Shown in pieces: positions 26,786 to 36,002 of a DNA stretch of 52,321 nucleotides. Both the position numbers and the translations under genes were made by a program. How positions within the stretch are numbered: position 1 is the first letter of the stretch; each line of letters opens with the position of its first letter. This DNA is from an uncultured Polaromonas sp. (GTDB taxonomy: Bacteria > Pseudomonadota > Gammaproteobacteria > Burkholderiales > Burkholderiaceae_C): NCBI GenBank assembly GCA_937863225.1, contig CALMEI010000051.1:1-52321 (forward strand), given 5' to 3'. Under the pieces are notes generated by a model. The model had not been told where the DNA came from, searched no databases, and worked only from the letters and a program-made list of their open reading frames with translations.

Positions 26786-27354
26786 ACAATCAATCCTTTA
26801 AATTCGGCAGTTAACATGGGGCGATTTTGGTCACCTTGCGACATTTCAGTCACAGCCAGTGGCCAAGATATTGCCAATTGTGGGTCCAAGGGGTTCAGTC
26901 CATCGGCCAATTCAGCAGCAAAAGCGGTCGTGTGCAGGTACAGCATTTCACAGTCATCGCTCAAGGTTTGAAAACCGTGCGCAAAGCCATCCGGTATCAA
27001 CAAGCTGCGGCGATTGGTCGCTGACAAAATCTCACCATGCCACTTCAAATAAGTGGGTGAGTCAGGTCGCAAATCGACCGCCACATCAAACACCTCACCA
27101 CGTGTGCAGCTCACAATTTTGGTTTCAATCATGGGCGCACGCTGAAAATGCATGCCGCGCACGCTGCCTTTTAAAACGGTGAAGGAACGGTTCATTTGTT
27201 CAATGGTTTGCTTCAAACCCAAGGCTGAGAACGTGTTGAAACAATACAAGCGTTCAAACCAACCGCGAGAATCTTCCAGCGCCAAGCGTTCTATGCGGTG
27301 CAATCCTTGCAGCGGGCACGGTGTAATTTGGAAACGCTTGCCAGTGTTTGTCAT
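26782..27354 (-). CDS. dTDP-4-dehydrorhamnose 3,5-epimerase family protein
   Basis: A 190-residue RmlC-like cupin epimerase acting on a nucleotide-linked 4-keto-6-deoxy sugar. Family features are S-R-G-W-F-E-R-L-Y near residue 27, N-R-S-F-T-V-L-K-G-S-V-R-G-M-H-F-Q near residue 51 (with the catalytic His), D-V-A-V-D-L-R-P-D-S-P-T-Y and I-P-D-G-F-A-H-G-F-Q. The start at 27354 gives a four-base ATGA overlap with the dehydratase stop; a longer frame would overlap the dehydratase substantially. Given its neighbours the substrate may be a CDP-linked rather than dTDP-linked sugar. Confidence 0.85.
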   Translation of the reverse strand: MTNTGKRFQITPCPLQGLHRIERLALEDSRGWFERLYCFNTFSALGLKQTIEQMNRSFTVLKGSVRGMHFQRAPMIETKIVSCTRGEVFDVAVDLRPDSPTYLKWHGEILSATNRRSLLIPDGFAHGFQTLSDDCEMLYLHTTAFAAELADGLNPLDPQLAISWPLAVTEMSQGDQNRPMLTAEFKGLIV

Positions 27355-28476
27355 ACAGCTAAATTGGTGTTGTGTTGCTGTACGTTGCTCAGATACTGTG
27401 CAATATCGCGCTTGCAAAGTTGTGCGGCGCTCATACCCGCATGCAAATCTCGGTACCAATGCATGGTCATCTCAATGGCTTGCGACAATGGAAAAACCGA
27501 TTGAATACCCAACTGTGATTTGGCCAGCGATGTGTCCAACATCAACAGTCCGGCTTCATGCGGGCCATCTGTACCGTCACCCCACTCAATTTGGCCAGTA
27601 CCAAACGCTTTTTGTGCCATGCCAACCACATCACGTACAGTGGCAGCTTCATGCGTTTGTGGCCCAAAATTCCAAGCCTTTGCAAAATGATTGTCATTCC
27701 ACAAACGCTCTGCCAAGATCAAATAAGCGCCCAAAGGCTCAATCACATGTTGCCAGGGGCGTACCGCTTGTGGTCTACGAACACTCAGGGCTTGTTTGGC
27801 TTGCCATGCACGCACAGCATCAGGGATGATGCGGTTCGCACTCCAGTCGCCACCGCCAATTACATTGCCTGCACGTGCGGATGCCACAGCAATCTTTTTA
27901 GCTGCCAAAAACGATGAGCGATAGGCAGATTTCAGAACCTGCTTTGCTGGCGCTGTAGGGATCGTGGCCACCTAAGCGATCTGTTTCTCGATACGGCCAG
28001 GCCCACTCTTGGTTGGCATAAACTTTGTCAGTTGTCACAGCCACTACACAGCGCACACTGTCAATGTGCCGCAAGGCATCCATCACATTGGCGGTACCCA
28101 TCACATTGCTGGCAAAAGTGCCCAGCGGATCAGTGTATGAATCGCGCACCAAGGCTTGCGCCGCCAAATGAAGCACAATTTCGGGCTGGCACTGCTTGAC
28201 GATGCTGGCCACTTTTTGCGCATCGCGAATGTCAGTAATGTGGTGGCTATGCACACTGTCGCTCACCTTGGCCAACTCAAATAAATTGGGTTCTGTGCAG
28301 GGTTCAAGTGCAATACCCGTCACATTGGCACCCATAGACGCCAACCACTGCGCCAACCAAGCGCCTTTAAAGCCAGTATGCCCCGTTAATAAGACACGTT
28401 TGCCTTGCCAAAAAGCGGCTTGAGGTAGGGGTAATTGACGTATAGGATTTGTAAGATTTGATTGAAGCACGTTCAA
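27351..28476 (-). pseudogene. rfbG: CDP-glucose 4,6-dehydratase, split by a frameshift
   Basis: This is a short-chain dehydrogenase that would convert CDP-glucose to CDP-4-keto-6-deoxyglucose. The N-terminal part (start at 28476) has the NAD motif T-G-H-T-G-F-K-G-A-W, H-L-A-A-Q-A-L-V-R and T-T-D-K-V-Y, and reaches the catalytic D-P-Y-S-A-S-K. Just after that (about 27930-27933) the frame changes. The rest, with A-Y-R-S-S-F, A-R-A-G-N-V-I-G-G-G-D-W and R-P-W-Q-H-V-I-E-P-L, continues in the other frame to 27351. In related enzymes about four residues separate the Glu after the S-K motif from the A-Y/F-R motif, so a deletion of about eight bases would explain the break. No cytidylyltransferase gene (rfbF) is adjacent. 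Confidence 0.82.
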
Positions 28477-28535
28477 AAGATGCCTTGCATATGGCCATTG
28501 TGGGAAGAAGCGTCTATTTTAATCTAGGCAAAACA

Positions 28536-28566
28536 AAAGCCCTGCACGACTGGCATGCAGGGCTTT
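28536..28566 (-). terminator. Intrinsic terminator downstream of the lipoprotein gene
   Basis: A perfect 11-pair stem, AAAGCCCTGCA / TGCAGGGCTTT, encloses a nine-base loop. On the minus strand it is followed by TTGTTTTG. It lies 20 bases after the minus-strand lipoprotein stop and before the dehydratase gene, so it should insulate the sugar-biosynthesis operon from the lipoprotein gene. Confidence 0.85.
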
Positions 28567-28585
28567 GAGAATAGCTCACGTCAAT

Positions 28586-29485
28586 TTATATCTTGCCGTT
28601 GGGTGTGAATCGACCACTCATCACGCCATAGACAAAACTGTCTGGCGCTGGGTGATAGAAGTTACCCGTGATGTTATTGGCAGAGTCCACTTTGACAGTG
28701 AATTCACCAATAGAACCCTGGCCTGACCAAACGAGTGAAGACGTTCCGCCCTTAACCACGGTACCACTGACACCGTATTCATGAACGTAGAAAACCATTG
28801 TTGTGCCTTTCACCACGTTGCAATTGGCATCGGTTTCAAATGCATAAGAACCTGTCATGTAAATACCACCATCCACACCGCCACCACCCGCATTTTCATT
28901 ATCGATGGCGTCGTTACCCGTTACTGGCTTGCCGTTCGCTACCAATGACATATTGCGGATGCGAATGCGTTCTTCATGTGAAGGCATATCGTACGTTCCG
29001 ACATAAGAACCCGTGCAACTGCTGGCCGAACCGCCCGCCGAAGAACCGGAAGAACCGCCACCATTGGCTGGACCTTGCAAGCTAAATGATCCATGTTTAG
29101 ATGGGTCATCAGGATGTGCCGCTTCGTAATAAGTACCGGTCAAGACGCCAGAACTGTTGATTTGCCCAGTAAAAATCATGACCAATGCGCCCTCCAAGAA
29201 AGCGTTCACGGTAACTTTTCCGGAGGCATCTACCTTACCTTCCAAAGTCGATACGTAAATGGTCGGTGCCCCGTTATCATTGGTGCGGTTGTTAATGGTA
29301 AATTCGCCTTTGATGGTGTAATCACCAGCGACGATCATGGTCGTAGGACCTGCATTAACACCAATCGAATTACCCGAATAGGTCCCGCTATAACCTGCAG
29401 AGCTTGTTGCAGTGCCAGAGCCCCCACAAGCCACCAAAAATATTGGCGTAAGCAAAGCCAGTATGTGTAGAATTTTTTTGAACAT
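28586..29485 (-). CDS. Predicted lipoprotein of unknown function
   Basis: A 299-residue exported protein. The signal ends in the lipobox L-V-A-C with Cys at residue 20, followed by a Gly/Ser/Thr-rich linker. Two halves rich in beta strands are joined by a G-G-G-S-S-G-S-S-A-G-G-S-A-S-S-C linker near residue 150. Both halves contain G-T-Y or G-S-Y turns and N-I-T-G-N-F-Y / V-L-T-G-T-Y-Y strands, suggesting a repeated beta fold. I do not recognise a named family. It is transcribed away from the glycan-transfer unit and has its own terminator, so it is probably monocistronic. Confidence 0.75.
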   Translation of the reverse strand: MFKKILHILALLTPIFLVACGGSGTATSSAGYSGTYSGNSIGVNAGPTTMIVAGDYTIKGEFTINNRTNDNGAPTIYVSTLEGKVDASGKVTVNAFLEGALVMIFTGQINSSGVLTGTYYEAAHPDDPSKHGSFSLQGPANGGGSSGSSAGGSASSCTGSYVGTYDMPSHEERIRIRNMSLVANGKPVTGNDAIDNENAGGGGVDGGIYMTGSYAFETDANCNVVKGTTMVFYVHEYGVSGTVVKGGTSSLVWSGQGSIGEFTVKVDSANNITGNFYHPAPDSFVYGVMSGRFTPNGKI

Positions 29486-29617
29486 GATTTCCCTTGAAAT
29501 TAAATCTGCGGTGCTGCGTAACCTGTAGTGCCTGCGATAGCGCCTGCAAAAAACGAACGATTATACAATTGCTCAGTTAGAAAATCGGCTCGTTTACAAT
29601 TCCGTTCACGACCAAAT

Positions 29618-30640
29618 ATGCAGGATTCACACCAAACGCCCCCCGCTTACAAAGGCCTGCTTAAACAAGCGCTCATATTCACACTTGCACTTGGCTTGCT
29701 GTGGTATGCGTTCAAGGGTATAGATTTTCATGACATTTGGAATTACGCAAAGAATCTCAAACCTTTCCCTGTCGTTTTGGTGATAGTTTCTGGCGTATTT
29801 GGCAATTTTTTGCGTTCATATCGATGGACACTGCTGCTCAGACCACTCAAACCGGAGTCAGAACCCAAAATCAGCCAATTCAACTCGTTTTATGCGGTTG
29901 CGATTGGCTATGGTGTCAACGTGTTTGCCCCCCGCGGTGGCGAGGTGGCTCGATTATTGTCGATATGCAAAAGCGAAAAATTGCCTTGGGCGGGTGTGCT
30001 GCCCACGCTGCTGATTGATCGACTACTGGATGTGGTCTTTCTGCTGGCAGTCTTTGGCGTGACGTTGCTGATTTTGCCACACGCCATTTTGAATGCGATG
30101 CCATGGCTCAAATCGGGTGGTTTGGTTTTGTTGCTTATTGTCATCGTTGGGCTTGTGGCACTACCGTCTGCCGGCACTATCTCTGCAAAGCTCTTGAAAA
30201 TTACCGCATTCCAAAGGCTTTTGAGCGAAAACGTGCGCGCCAAGTTATTTCAATTGGCAGATCAATTTAACCAAGGAACACTGTCCTTAAAGAATTTGTC
30301 CGTATTGCCCTTGGTTACATTGGTCAGTATCTGTATTTGGTTCACCTATTGGCTCAACTTTTACTTGATGGTTTTGGCCTTTGGCTTGGAAGACTTAATT
30401 GACGCATCACAATGCTTGATTATTTTTGCCATCGGTTCGATTGGCTCCTTGATTCCGACACCCAGCTCGGCCGGTGGCTTTCACCTGCTTGTGAAGGAGG
30501 CCACTGTGATGACAGCCAAGCTCAATCCAGCACAAGCTATCGCGTTTGCAACGGTGCTGCATTTTGTGACCATCATTGTGGTCAGCCTTTTACCCGCTTT
30601 GGTTTTGTGGTTGTACAAACGACATCGAGTCAATTCATGA
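29618..30640 (+). CDS. UPF0104 / lysylphosphatidylglycerol-synthase-type membrane protein
   Basis: A 340-residue integral membrane protein with about eight hydrophobic segments, matching the UPF0104 (LPG_synthase_TM) family. The family signature around residues 95-120 is visible: L-R-S-Y-R-W, then Y-G-V-N-V-F-A-P-R-G-G-E-V-A-R, and later S-L-I-P-T-P-S-S-A-G-G-F. Members are thought to move lipids or lipid-linked sugars across the membrane. The ATG at 29618 is preferred over the longer frame because homology begins about there. Its stop overlaps the next start by four bases (ATGA), making it the first gene of a five-gene unit. Confidence 0.82.
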   Translation: MQDSHQTPPAYKGLLKQALIFTLALGLLWYAFKGIDFHDIWNYAKNLKPFPVVLVIVSGVFGNFLRSYRWTLLLRPLKPESEPKISQFNSFYAVAIGYGVNVFAPRGGEVARLLSICKSEKLPWAGVLPTLLIDRLLDVVFLLAVFGVTLLILPHAILNAMPWLKSGGLVLLLIVIVGLVALPSAGTISAKLLKITAFQRLLSENVRAKLFQLADQFNQGTLSLKNLSVLPLVTLVSICIWFTYWLNFYLMVLAFGLEDLIDASQCLIIFAIGSIGSLIPTPSSAGGFHLLVKEATVMTAKLNPAQAIAFATVLHFVTIIVVSLLPALVLWLYKRHRVNS

Positions 30641-32793
30641 AGCGAGTCATGGCTCAACGATTTCCAAATTCCGGTCTGGATTGGCGCGATTTTGGTTCCG
30701 CATCAGCGTTTGGGGTGTATTTAAGCGCGGCCATGATCGCTTGTGGTTTTGTCATTTATCTGTTTCCCCTGTCGTTTTTACAAGGTCACAGCTCTGTGAC
30801 AGACTTTGGCGACATATCACAGCACATCTCTGGCTGGTGGTACTACATGCATGAGCCATGGCATTTGCCACTGCTGCATACCTACAAGCTTGATCACCCT
30901 GACGGGGTGAGCATTGCGTTCACTGACAGCATTCCACTGGCCGCATTGTTTTTCAAGTTATTAATCACACTACTCCCAAATGCTTTTCCTGCGCATTTCC
31001 ATTATTTTGGGTGGTGGATTGGCTTTGTGTTCATTGCCCAAGCAGTCTCTGCCACATTCTTGATTCGCGCTTTGGGTGCTAAAAGTTGGTTTGCGATGGC
31101 CATCGCTGTCGGTTTTGCCTTAACGTGGCCTGTACTGCATGCACGTTACCACCACAGCGCATTGATGACGCAAAGCATCATTTTGTTTGGCTTGGCGTTT
31201 TATTGGCTGGGACAAAAGAGAGCATGGACAAGACAAGGTGCAAGCGGCGCACTGATCGGGTTGAGTGTCGTTGCTTTGATGGTTCATCCCTATTATTTGG
31301 CGATGACGGTTTCGTTGTTCATTGCTTTTTTGGTGGATCAAATTCTCAAAAAAGAATCATGGCTTTTACAACTTACGCGACTGTTGTCTCTTCTTGTGTT
31401 GCTGGGTGCTTTGGTTTGGCTACTTGGTTATACCCGTCACAGCGCTTACGATGCATTGGGGTATGGCGACAACGGTTATGGCAATGATTTTTTCTTGAAT
31501 TTGCTTGAGCCTTTTTGCGGTGGTGGAAAATTGATAGCCTGCGGTGCAGGCCCAGAATTTGTGTTCCCTTATCGCGAAAGTTTCAACTATCTGGGTGCTG
31601 GGTTTCTGCTTTTGATTCCTGTGGCTTTGTTTTCGAATCGTCAGCAATTATTTACATTACCCAAACATTCGCCTGCGCTGACAGCGTTATTGCTGGGATT
31701 TTTTCTTTATGCGATCAGCAACAAAATACGTTTTGGAAATTCAGAAATTTTCTCATACACACTCCCAGCTTGGACTGCAACATTGACCGGCACCTTCAGA
31801 GCGGCCGGACGGTTTTTTTGGCCTATTAGTATATTTGTCTTGTACTTAACTTTGGCCAGTTTACTGAAAAAACGCTCTTGGTTTATCTCATTGATATTGC
31901 TTGCTGCATTGGTAATACAGGTCAAAGATGTCAAGCCATGGTTATTGCGCATACAAACGGAATCATCCAAACCCAGTTCGCTTAACTTCAAAGAGTGGGA
32001 AACCGTGATGACGCATGTGGACAAAGTCATGGTTTACCCCATTCATGAATGTCCACCTTTGCATTACCAGCACAACATTTGGATCATGCGGTTGGCGGGT
32101 TACTATGGCAAACAGATTAATTCTGGCTACACTGCGCGCGGACACAAAGATTGTGATGCAGATGCTCTTTCGCTACAGCAAGATTTAAAAGCACGTCATC
32201 TGTACATCATTTCCAGTGGTGCATATTCCAACACGCCATTTACCGAAAACTTTATCTTCCCCAAATCTTTACAACGTGCGATGGAAATGGGTGAGTGTGT
32301 CAGAAGACTTGACGACATGATTTGTTTAGCCGGATCCAGCCCTGCCTTTTGGGAATCTCAGCCCTTGGTGACAAGCCCTATCAGATTGATTCCACAAGGT
32401 CGTCAATGGATGCCTGCCGAATTCAGCACCGAAATTGGTGTAGCCAAAGGACAAGGCTTGGAACAACGAATGGTGCCCAAAGACATGTCTAAACCCGGTT
32501 GGCTTGGTTTTGGCCCTTTCGTTTATTTGCCAGAAGGTAAGTACCGCTATGTCATGGAGTACAGCAGTACCAGTGACACTTCGGCAGCAGTTGGTTACTG
32601 GGATGTCACACTGGATAACACGACCACACTGGGGTCCGGGGTTTTGCATGGAACAATCGGTAAAAAACTACGTATTGAAGGTGTTATCAACTTGGTCAGA
32701 AGTCAAGCTGGTCACCCTCTAGAAATGCGGACACAATTTATTGCCAAAGGTGATTTGCAATTATTCAGCACATCAATACAAAAAATCCCGTGA
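30637..32793 (+). CDS. GT-C-like polytopic membrane protein, tandem paralog 1
   Basis: A 718-residue membrane protein. About eleven hydrophobic segments span residues 20-490, followed by a roughly 220-residue presumably periplasmic domain. After the first membrane segment comes G-D-I-S-Q-H-I-S-G-W-W-Y-Y; an acidic residue in the first outer loop is where GT-C glycosyltransferases place their catalytic Asp. Further motifs are H-F-H-Y-F-G-W-W-I-G, W-P-V-L-H-A-R-Y-H-H and F-N-Y-L-G-A-G. The C-terminal part ends in a beta-rich L-P-E-G-K-Y-R-Y module. I would place it near DUF6311, not certainly. The start within the upstream overlap (ATGA) is chosen over a longer frame that overlaps the flippase gene. 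Confidence 0.78.
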   Translation: MKRVMAQRFPNSGLDWRDFGSASAFGVYLSAAMIACGFVIYLFPLSFLQGHSSVTDFGDISQHISGWWYYMHEPWHLPLLHTYKLDHPDGVSIAFTDSIPLAALFFKLLITLLPNAFPAHFHYFGWWIGFVFIAQAVSATFLIRALGAKSWFAMAIAVGFALTWPVLHARYHHSALMTQSIILFGLAFYWLGQKRAWTRQGASGALIGLSVVALMVHPYYLAMTVSLFIAFLVDQILKKESWLLQLTRLLSLLVLLGALVWLLGYTRHSAYDALGYGDNGYGNDFFLNLLEPFCGGGKLIACGAGPEFVFPYRESFNYLGAGFLLLIPVALFSNRQQLFTLPKHSPALTALLLGFFLYAISNKIRFGNSEIFSYTLPAWTATLTGTFRAAGRFFWPISIFVLYLTLASLLKKRSWFISLILLAALVIQVKDVKPWLLRIQTESSKPSSLNFKEWETVMTHVDKVMVYPIHECPPLHYQHNIWIMRLAGYYGKQINSGYTARGHKDCDADALSLQQDLKARHLYIISSGAYSNTPFTENFIFPKSLQRAMEMGECVRRLDDMICLAGSSPAFWESQPLVTSPIRLIPQGRQWMPAEFSTEIGVAKGQGLEQRMVPKDMSKPGWLGFGPFVYLPEGKYRYVMEYSSTSDTSAAVGYWDVTLDNTTTLGSGVLHGTIGKKLRIEGVINLVRSQAGHPLEMRTQFIAKGDLQLFSTSIQKIP

Positions 32794-34946
32794 TTCAAAT
32801 GCACCGTACCGATTTACAAAGACAAGTTGCGAAAGGATTTGCAGAACTAGGCAGGTCACAAAGCATCATTTTGGCGTTAGTCGTTGGTGTACTGTTTGTC
32901 GCTTATTTATTCCCTTTGCCTTTTTTGTTGGGTCATAGCCATGTTTTTGATGAAGGAGACATTGCTCAGCATATTTCTGGTTGGCGGTTTTATGCCCAAG
33001 ACCCGTGGCAATTTCCATTATTGCGAACCACAAGTCTTAACCACCCGGAAGGCATCAGCATCGCACTGATGGATGGCATTCCAATCGCGGCATTGTTTTT
33101 CAAATCGTGGTTGAGTTTATTCCCAAGCGCTTTTGGCAAACATTTTCATTACTTTGGGTGGTGGATTGGTTTGGTTTTTGTGATGCAATCACTGGCTGCA
33201 ACAGCGCTCATACGCTCTTTAGGCAGCAAACATGTTTTCGGGCAACTCATTGCCATTGGTTTTGCCATCACATGGCCTGTCCTCCATGCACGTTACCACC
33301 ATCCGGCGTTGATGATGCAATGTGTCATCCTTTTCGCTTTGGCATTGTATTTTGTAGGTCAACGACATATTTGGTCAAGTCAACGCGTGAGCAACACGTT
33401 TATTATTTTGATCATGCTGTCTTTGACCATTCATCCGTATTTTTTGCCTTTTACCGCTGGTGTTTATGCCGCTTTTTTGGTCGACAAAGCTTTATCCGGG
33501 GAAACTTGGTTTTTGCAACTCAAACGGCTAACTGCCTTTGGTGTCGTTCTTCTGCTGATTATGTGGCTTCTTGGATATACCGATCAAAAAAGCTATTTGG
33601 CAGGTTTTGGCGACTTTTTTTACCTCAATCTGCGTGACCCGTTTTGTGGTGGAAGCCGTTATATCCATTGTGGCATTGCGCCTGTATTTACGTTTCCCTA
33701 TTACGAAGGATTCAACTACTTGGGTGCAGGACTGTTACTCTTGATACCGTTCGCGCTGTTATTGAATTGGAAAATTCTCAAAAACTTGCCGCGCAATTTT
33801 TCCGCTTTGAGTTTATTGGCATTGGGGTTCTTTCTCTATGCCTTGTCTAACAATGTTCATTTTGGCAACAGTGTCATCAAAGTTTTTGATGTGCCAAACT
33901 GGATGCATTGGTTGACAGGGACCTTCCGCGCATCTGGTCGATTTTTTTGGCTAGTCAGTTACCTGATTTTATTTACTGCGATAGCGAGTTTGCTAAAAGC
34001 ACACTCCCAACGCAAACCATACTGGCGTCTGTTTATCGCCCTCTTGATGTTGAGCGCGCTTATATTACAAGTTAAAGACGTCAAACCATGGCTAGATCGA
34101 ATTCAAACCGAAGCAAGAAAACCAAGTCAATTGAATTTTTCGGAATGGAGCGGGGTGATGTCGCAAGTGGACAAAATCATGCTGTATCCGACCTACCAGT
34201 GTGCGGACCCACATTACCAACATTACATTTGGGCCATGCAATTGGCCAATGCATACGATACGAAAATCAATACTGGCTATACCGCCAGAAGCAAGCAGAA
34301 CTGCAAAAACGATAAGCTGGCTGCAGATGCCTCTTTTGAACCGCGACACTTGTACATGATTTCAAGTGCCTATGATCACCAAGTGCCGTTTTCTTCCAGC
34401 TTTACCTATCCAGTCGCATTGCAAAATGCCATGATGCGAGGAGAGTGTGTAAGAAGCACTCGCGGTTTGGTATGTCTTCCTGGTAGCAATAACTTATTTT
34501 GGGAGAAACAAGACGTATTGAATAGCACAATTAGCGCGGTTTCCAATGGCAGACTTTGGCGTCCTGCCGAACTGAATACAGTCATTGGCCGAGTCACTGG
34601 AACTGGCATTCAACAAGCATTAGCGCCACGCGATCAGAGCAAGTCTGGATGGTTAAGTTATGGGCCCTCTGTAGCTTTGCCAGAAGGAAAATACCGATTT
34701 ACCATCGATTACGCAAGTCAAACTCAACCCAATCAAACTGTTGGCAAGTGGGATTTCGTTTTAGATGGTGATATCACTTTATTATCGGGTAGCTTATTGG
34801 GCACTCAAGGCACACAACGTCGCATCGATGGTATCGTTACCGTGACAAAGCAAAATGCAAATAAAGCCTTTGAGATTAGGACCTATTTTCTGGCACAGGG
34901 TGAGTTGAATATATTCAACTCATCTTTGCAGAAAATACCAGACTAG
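32790..34946 (+). CDS. GT-C-like polytopic membrane protein, tandem paralog 2
   Basis: Also 718 residues and clearly paralogous to the preceding gene over its whole length, with about half of residues identical by eye. It shares G-D-I-A-Q-H-I-S-G-W, H-F-H-Y-F-G-W-W-I-G, W-P-V-L-H-A-R-Y-H-H, D-P-F-C-G-G and the L-P-E-G-K-Y-R-F tail module. Loop regions and the sequence after the first membrane segment differ, which would fit different donor or acceptor preference. It starts with GTG in a four-base overlap with paralog 1 (an ATG three codons later is an alternative). GtrB follows after 24 bases. Confidence 0.78.
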   Translation: MIQMHRTDLQRQVAKGFAELGRSQSIILALVVGVLFVAYLFPLPFLLGHSHVFDEGDIAQHISGWRFYAQDPWQFPLLRTTSLNHPEGISIALMDGIPIAALFFKSWLSLFPSAFGKHFHYFGWWIGLVFVMQSLAATALIRSLGSKHVFGQLIAIGFAITWPVLHARYHHPALMMQCVILFALALYFVGQRHIWSSQRVSNTFIILIMLSLTIHPYFLPFTAGVYAAFLVDKALSGETWFLQLKRLTAFGVVLLLIMWLLGYTDQKSYLAGFGDFFYLNLRDPFCGGSRYIHCGIAPVFTFPYYEGFNYLGAGLLLLIPFALLLNWKILKNLPRNFSALSLLALGFFLYALSNNVHFGNSVIKVFDVPNWMHWLTGTFRASGRFFWLVSYLILFTAIASLLKAHSQRKPYWRLFIALLMLSALILQVKDVKPWLDRIQTEARKPSQLNFSEWSGVMSQVDKIMLYPTYQCADPHYQHYIWAMQLANAYDTKINTGYTARSKQNCKNDKLAADASFEPRHLYMISSAYDHQVPFSSSFTYPVALQNAMMRGECVRSTRGLVCLPGSNNLFWEKQDVLNSTISAVSNGRLWRPAELNTVIGRVTGTGIQQALAPRDQSKSGWLSYGPSVALPEGKYRFTIDYASQTQPNQTVGKWDFVLDGDITLLSGSLLGTQGTQRRIDGIVTVTKQNANKAFEIRTYFLAQGELNIFNSSLQKIPD

Positions 34947-34970
34947 GAATTTACTTCTTAAAATAGTGCT

Positions 34971-36002
34971 ATGACTGAACAAAATGCCCTTCATACGAAC
35001 ATGACAGACATAGCAACAAACAAATCGCAGAACAATCGCAGTCAACCATCCATTTCATGTGTCATGCCTGCATACAACGAAGCAGGCAACTTGGGTGTAG
35101 TGGTACCACATGTCATCGAAGCGCTGATCAATTTATCAAAAAATATCGAAATCATCGTGGTTAACGACGGAAGCCGCGATGCAACTGCACAGGTATTGTC
35201 GGATCTTTGCCTCTCACACCCGCAAATTGTCGCGCTGAATTTATCACGAAACTTTGGCAAAGAAGCGGCGTTGACGGCGGGCTTGGAAGCAGCGCAAGGA
35301 GATGTTGTTGTCATATTGGATGCTGATGGACAACATCCGGTTGAATTAATACCTGAGATGTTTCGGAAATGGGAGTCGGGTAGCGACGTGGTTTACGCCA
35401 TTCGCAAAACCCGGCATGATCAGTCGGCTTTGCATATCGCATTCACAAGCGTCTTCTACAAACTCATCAACTGGCGTAGCCGGGTTCAGATACCTGCCAA
35501 TGCTGGGGATTTTAGGTTAATGGATAGAAAAGTGGTGCTCGCTTTGCGAGACTTACCCGAGCGCAACCGCTTTATGAAGGGGCTTTATGCTTGGGTGGGA
35601 TTTAATGGCACCGCCATAGATTACGAACCTTTACCACGTGCAGACGGTCATACTAACTTTGGGTTTCGGGGAGCGTTATCCTTAGCGTTGACAGGTCTGA
35701 TGGCATTCTCAGTTACACCATTGCGTCTCGTTAGTTATTTTGGTTTGGCGCTGTCACTGGCATCCTTAGGTTACGGTGCATGGGTTATTTTTGACTACTT
35801 CTGGTTTGGGGCTGATACGCCTGGATATGCCACCATCGTGGTGGGTATGATGTTTTTAAGTGGCATACAGTTGTTGTCAATTGGCGTTCTGGCTGAATAT
35901 GTGGGACGTATATATGAAGAAGTCAAACAACGACCGATGTATCTGATAGGGTCAAAGATTGGCAAGGGTCTTCAAAGACTTCCAGAGCTTGGTCAACAAT
36001 AA
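34971..36002 (+). CDS. GtrB-like bactoprenol glycosyltransferase (GT2)
   Basis: A 343-residue family 2 glycosyltransferase of the DPM1/GtrB/ArnC type. It would charge undecaprenyl phosphate with a sugar on the cytoplasmic face. The catalytic domain shows V-M-P-A-Y-N-E-A near residue 32, V-V-N-D-G-S-R-D near residue 62 and the D-A-D-G-Q-H-P metal motif near residue 117. An N-A-G-D-F-R-L-M-D-R segment follows, then two C-terminal transmembrane helices (about 240-315) typical of GtrB. A 25-residue polar N-terminal extension precedes the domain. The stop overlaps gtrA by one base (TAATG). Confidence 0.9.
   Translation: MTEQNALHTNMTDIATNKSQNNRSQPSISCVMPAYNEAGNLGVVVPHVIEALINLSKNIEIIVVNDGSRDATAQVLSDLCLSHPQIVALNLSRNFGKEAALTAGLEAAQGDVVVILDADGQHPVELIPEMFRKWESGSDVVYAIRKTRHDQSALHIAFTSVFYKLINWRSRVQIPANAGDFRLMDRKVVLALRDLPERNRFMKGLYAWVGFNGTAIDYEPLPRADGHTNFGFRGALSLALTGLMAFSVTPLRLVSYFGLALSLASLGYGAWVIFDYFWFGADTPGYATIVVGMMFLSGIQLLSIGVLAEYVGRIYEEVKQRPMYLIGSKIGKGLQRLPELGQQ

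Noticed and set aside
30412-30636. A 75-codon upstream extension of the first 718-residue membrane protein.
   Set aside because: It lies wholly inside the flippase gene in another frame, has no membrane character, and the ATG in the ATGA overlap gives a product equal in length to its tandem paralog.
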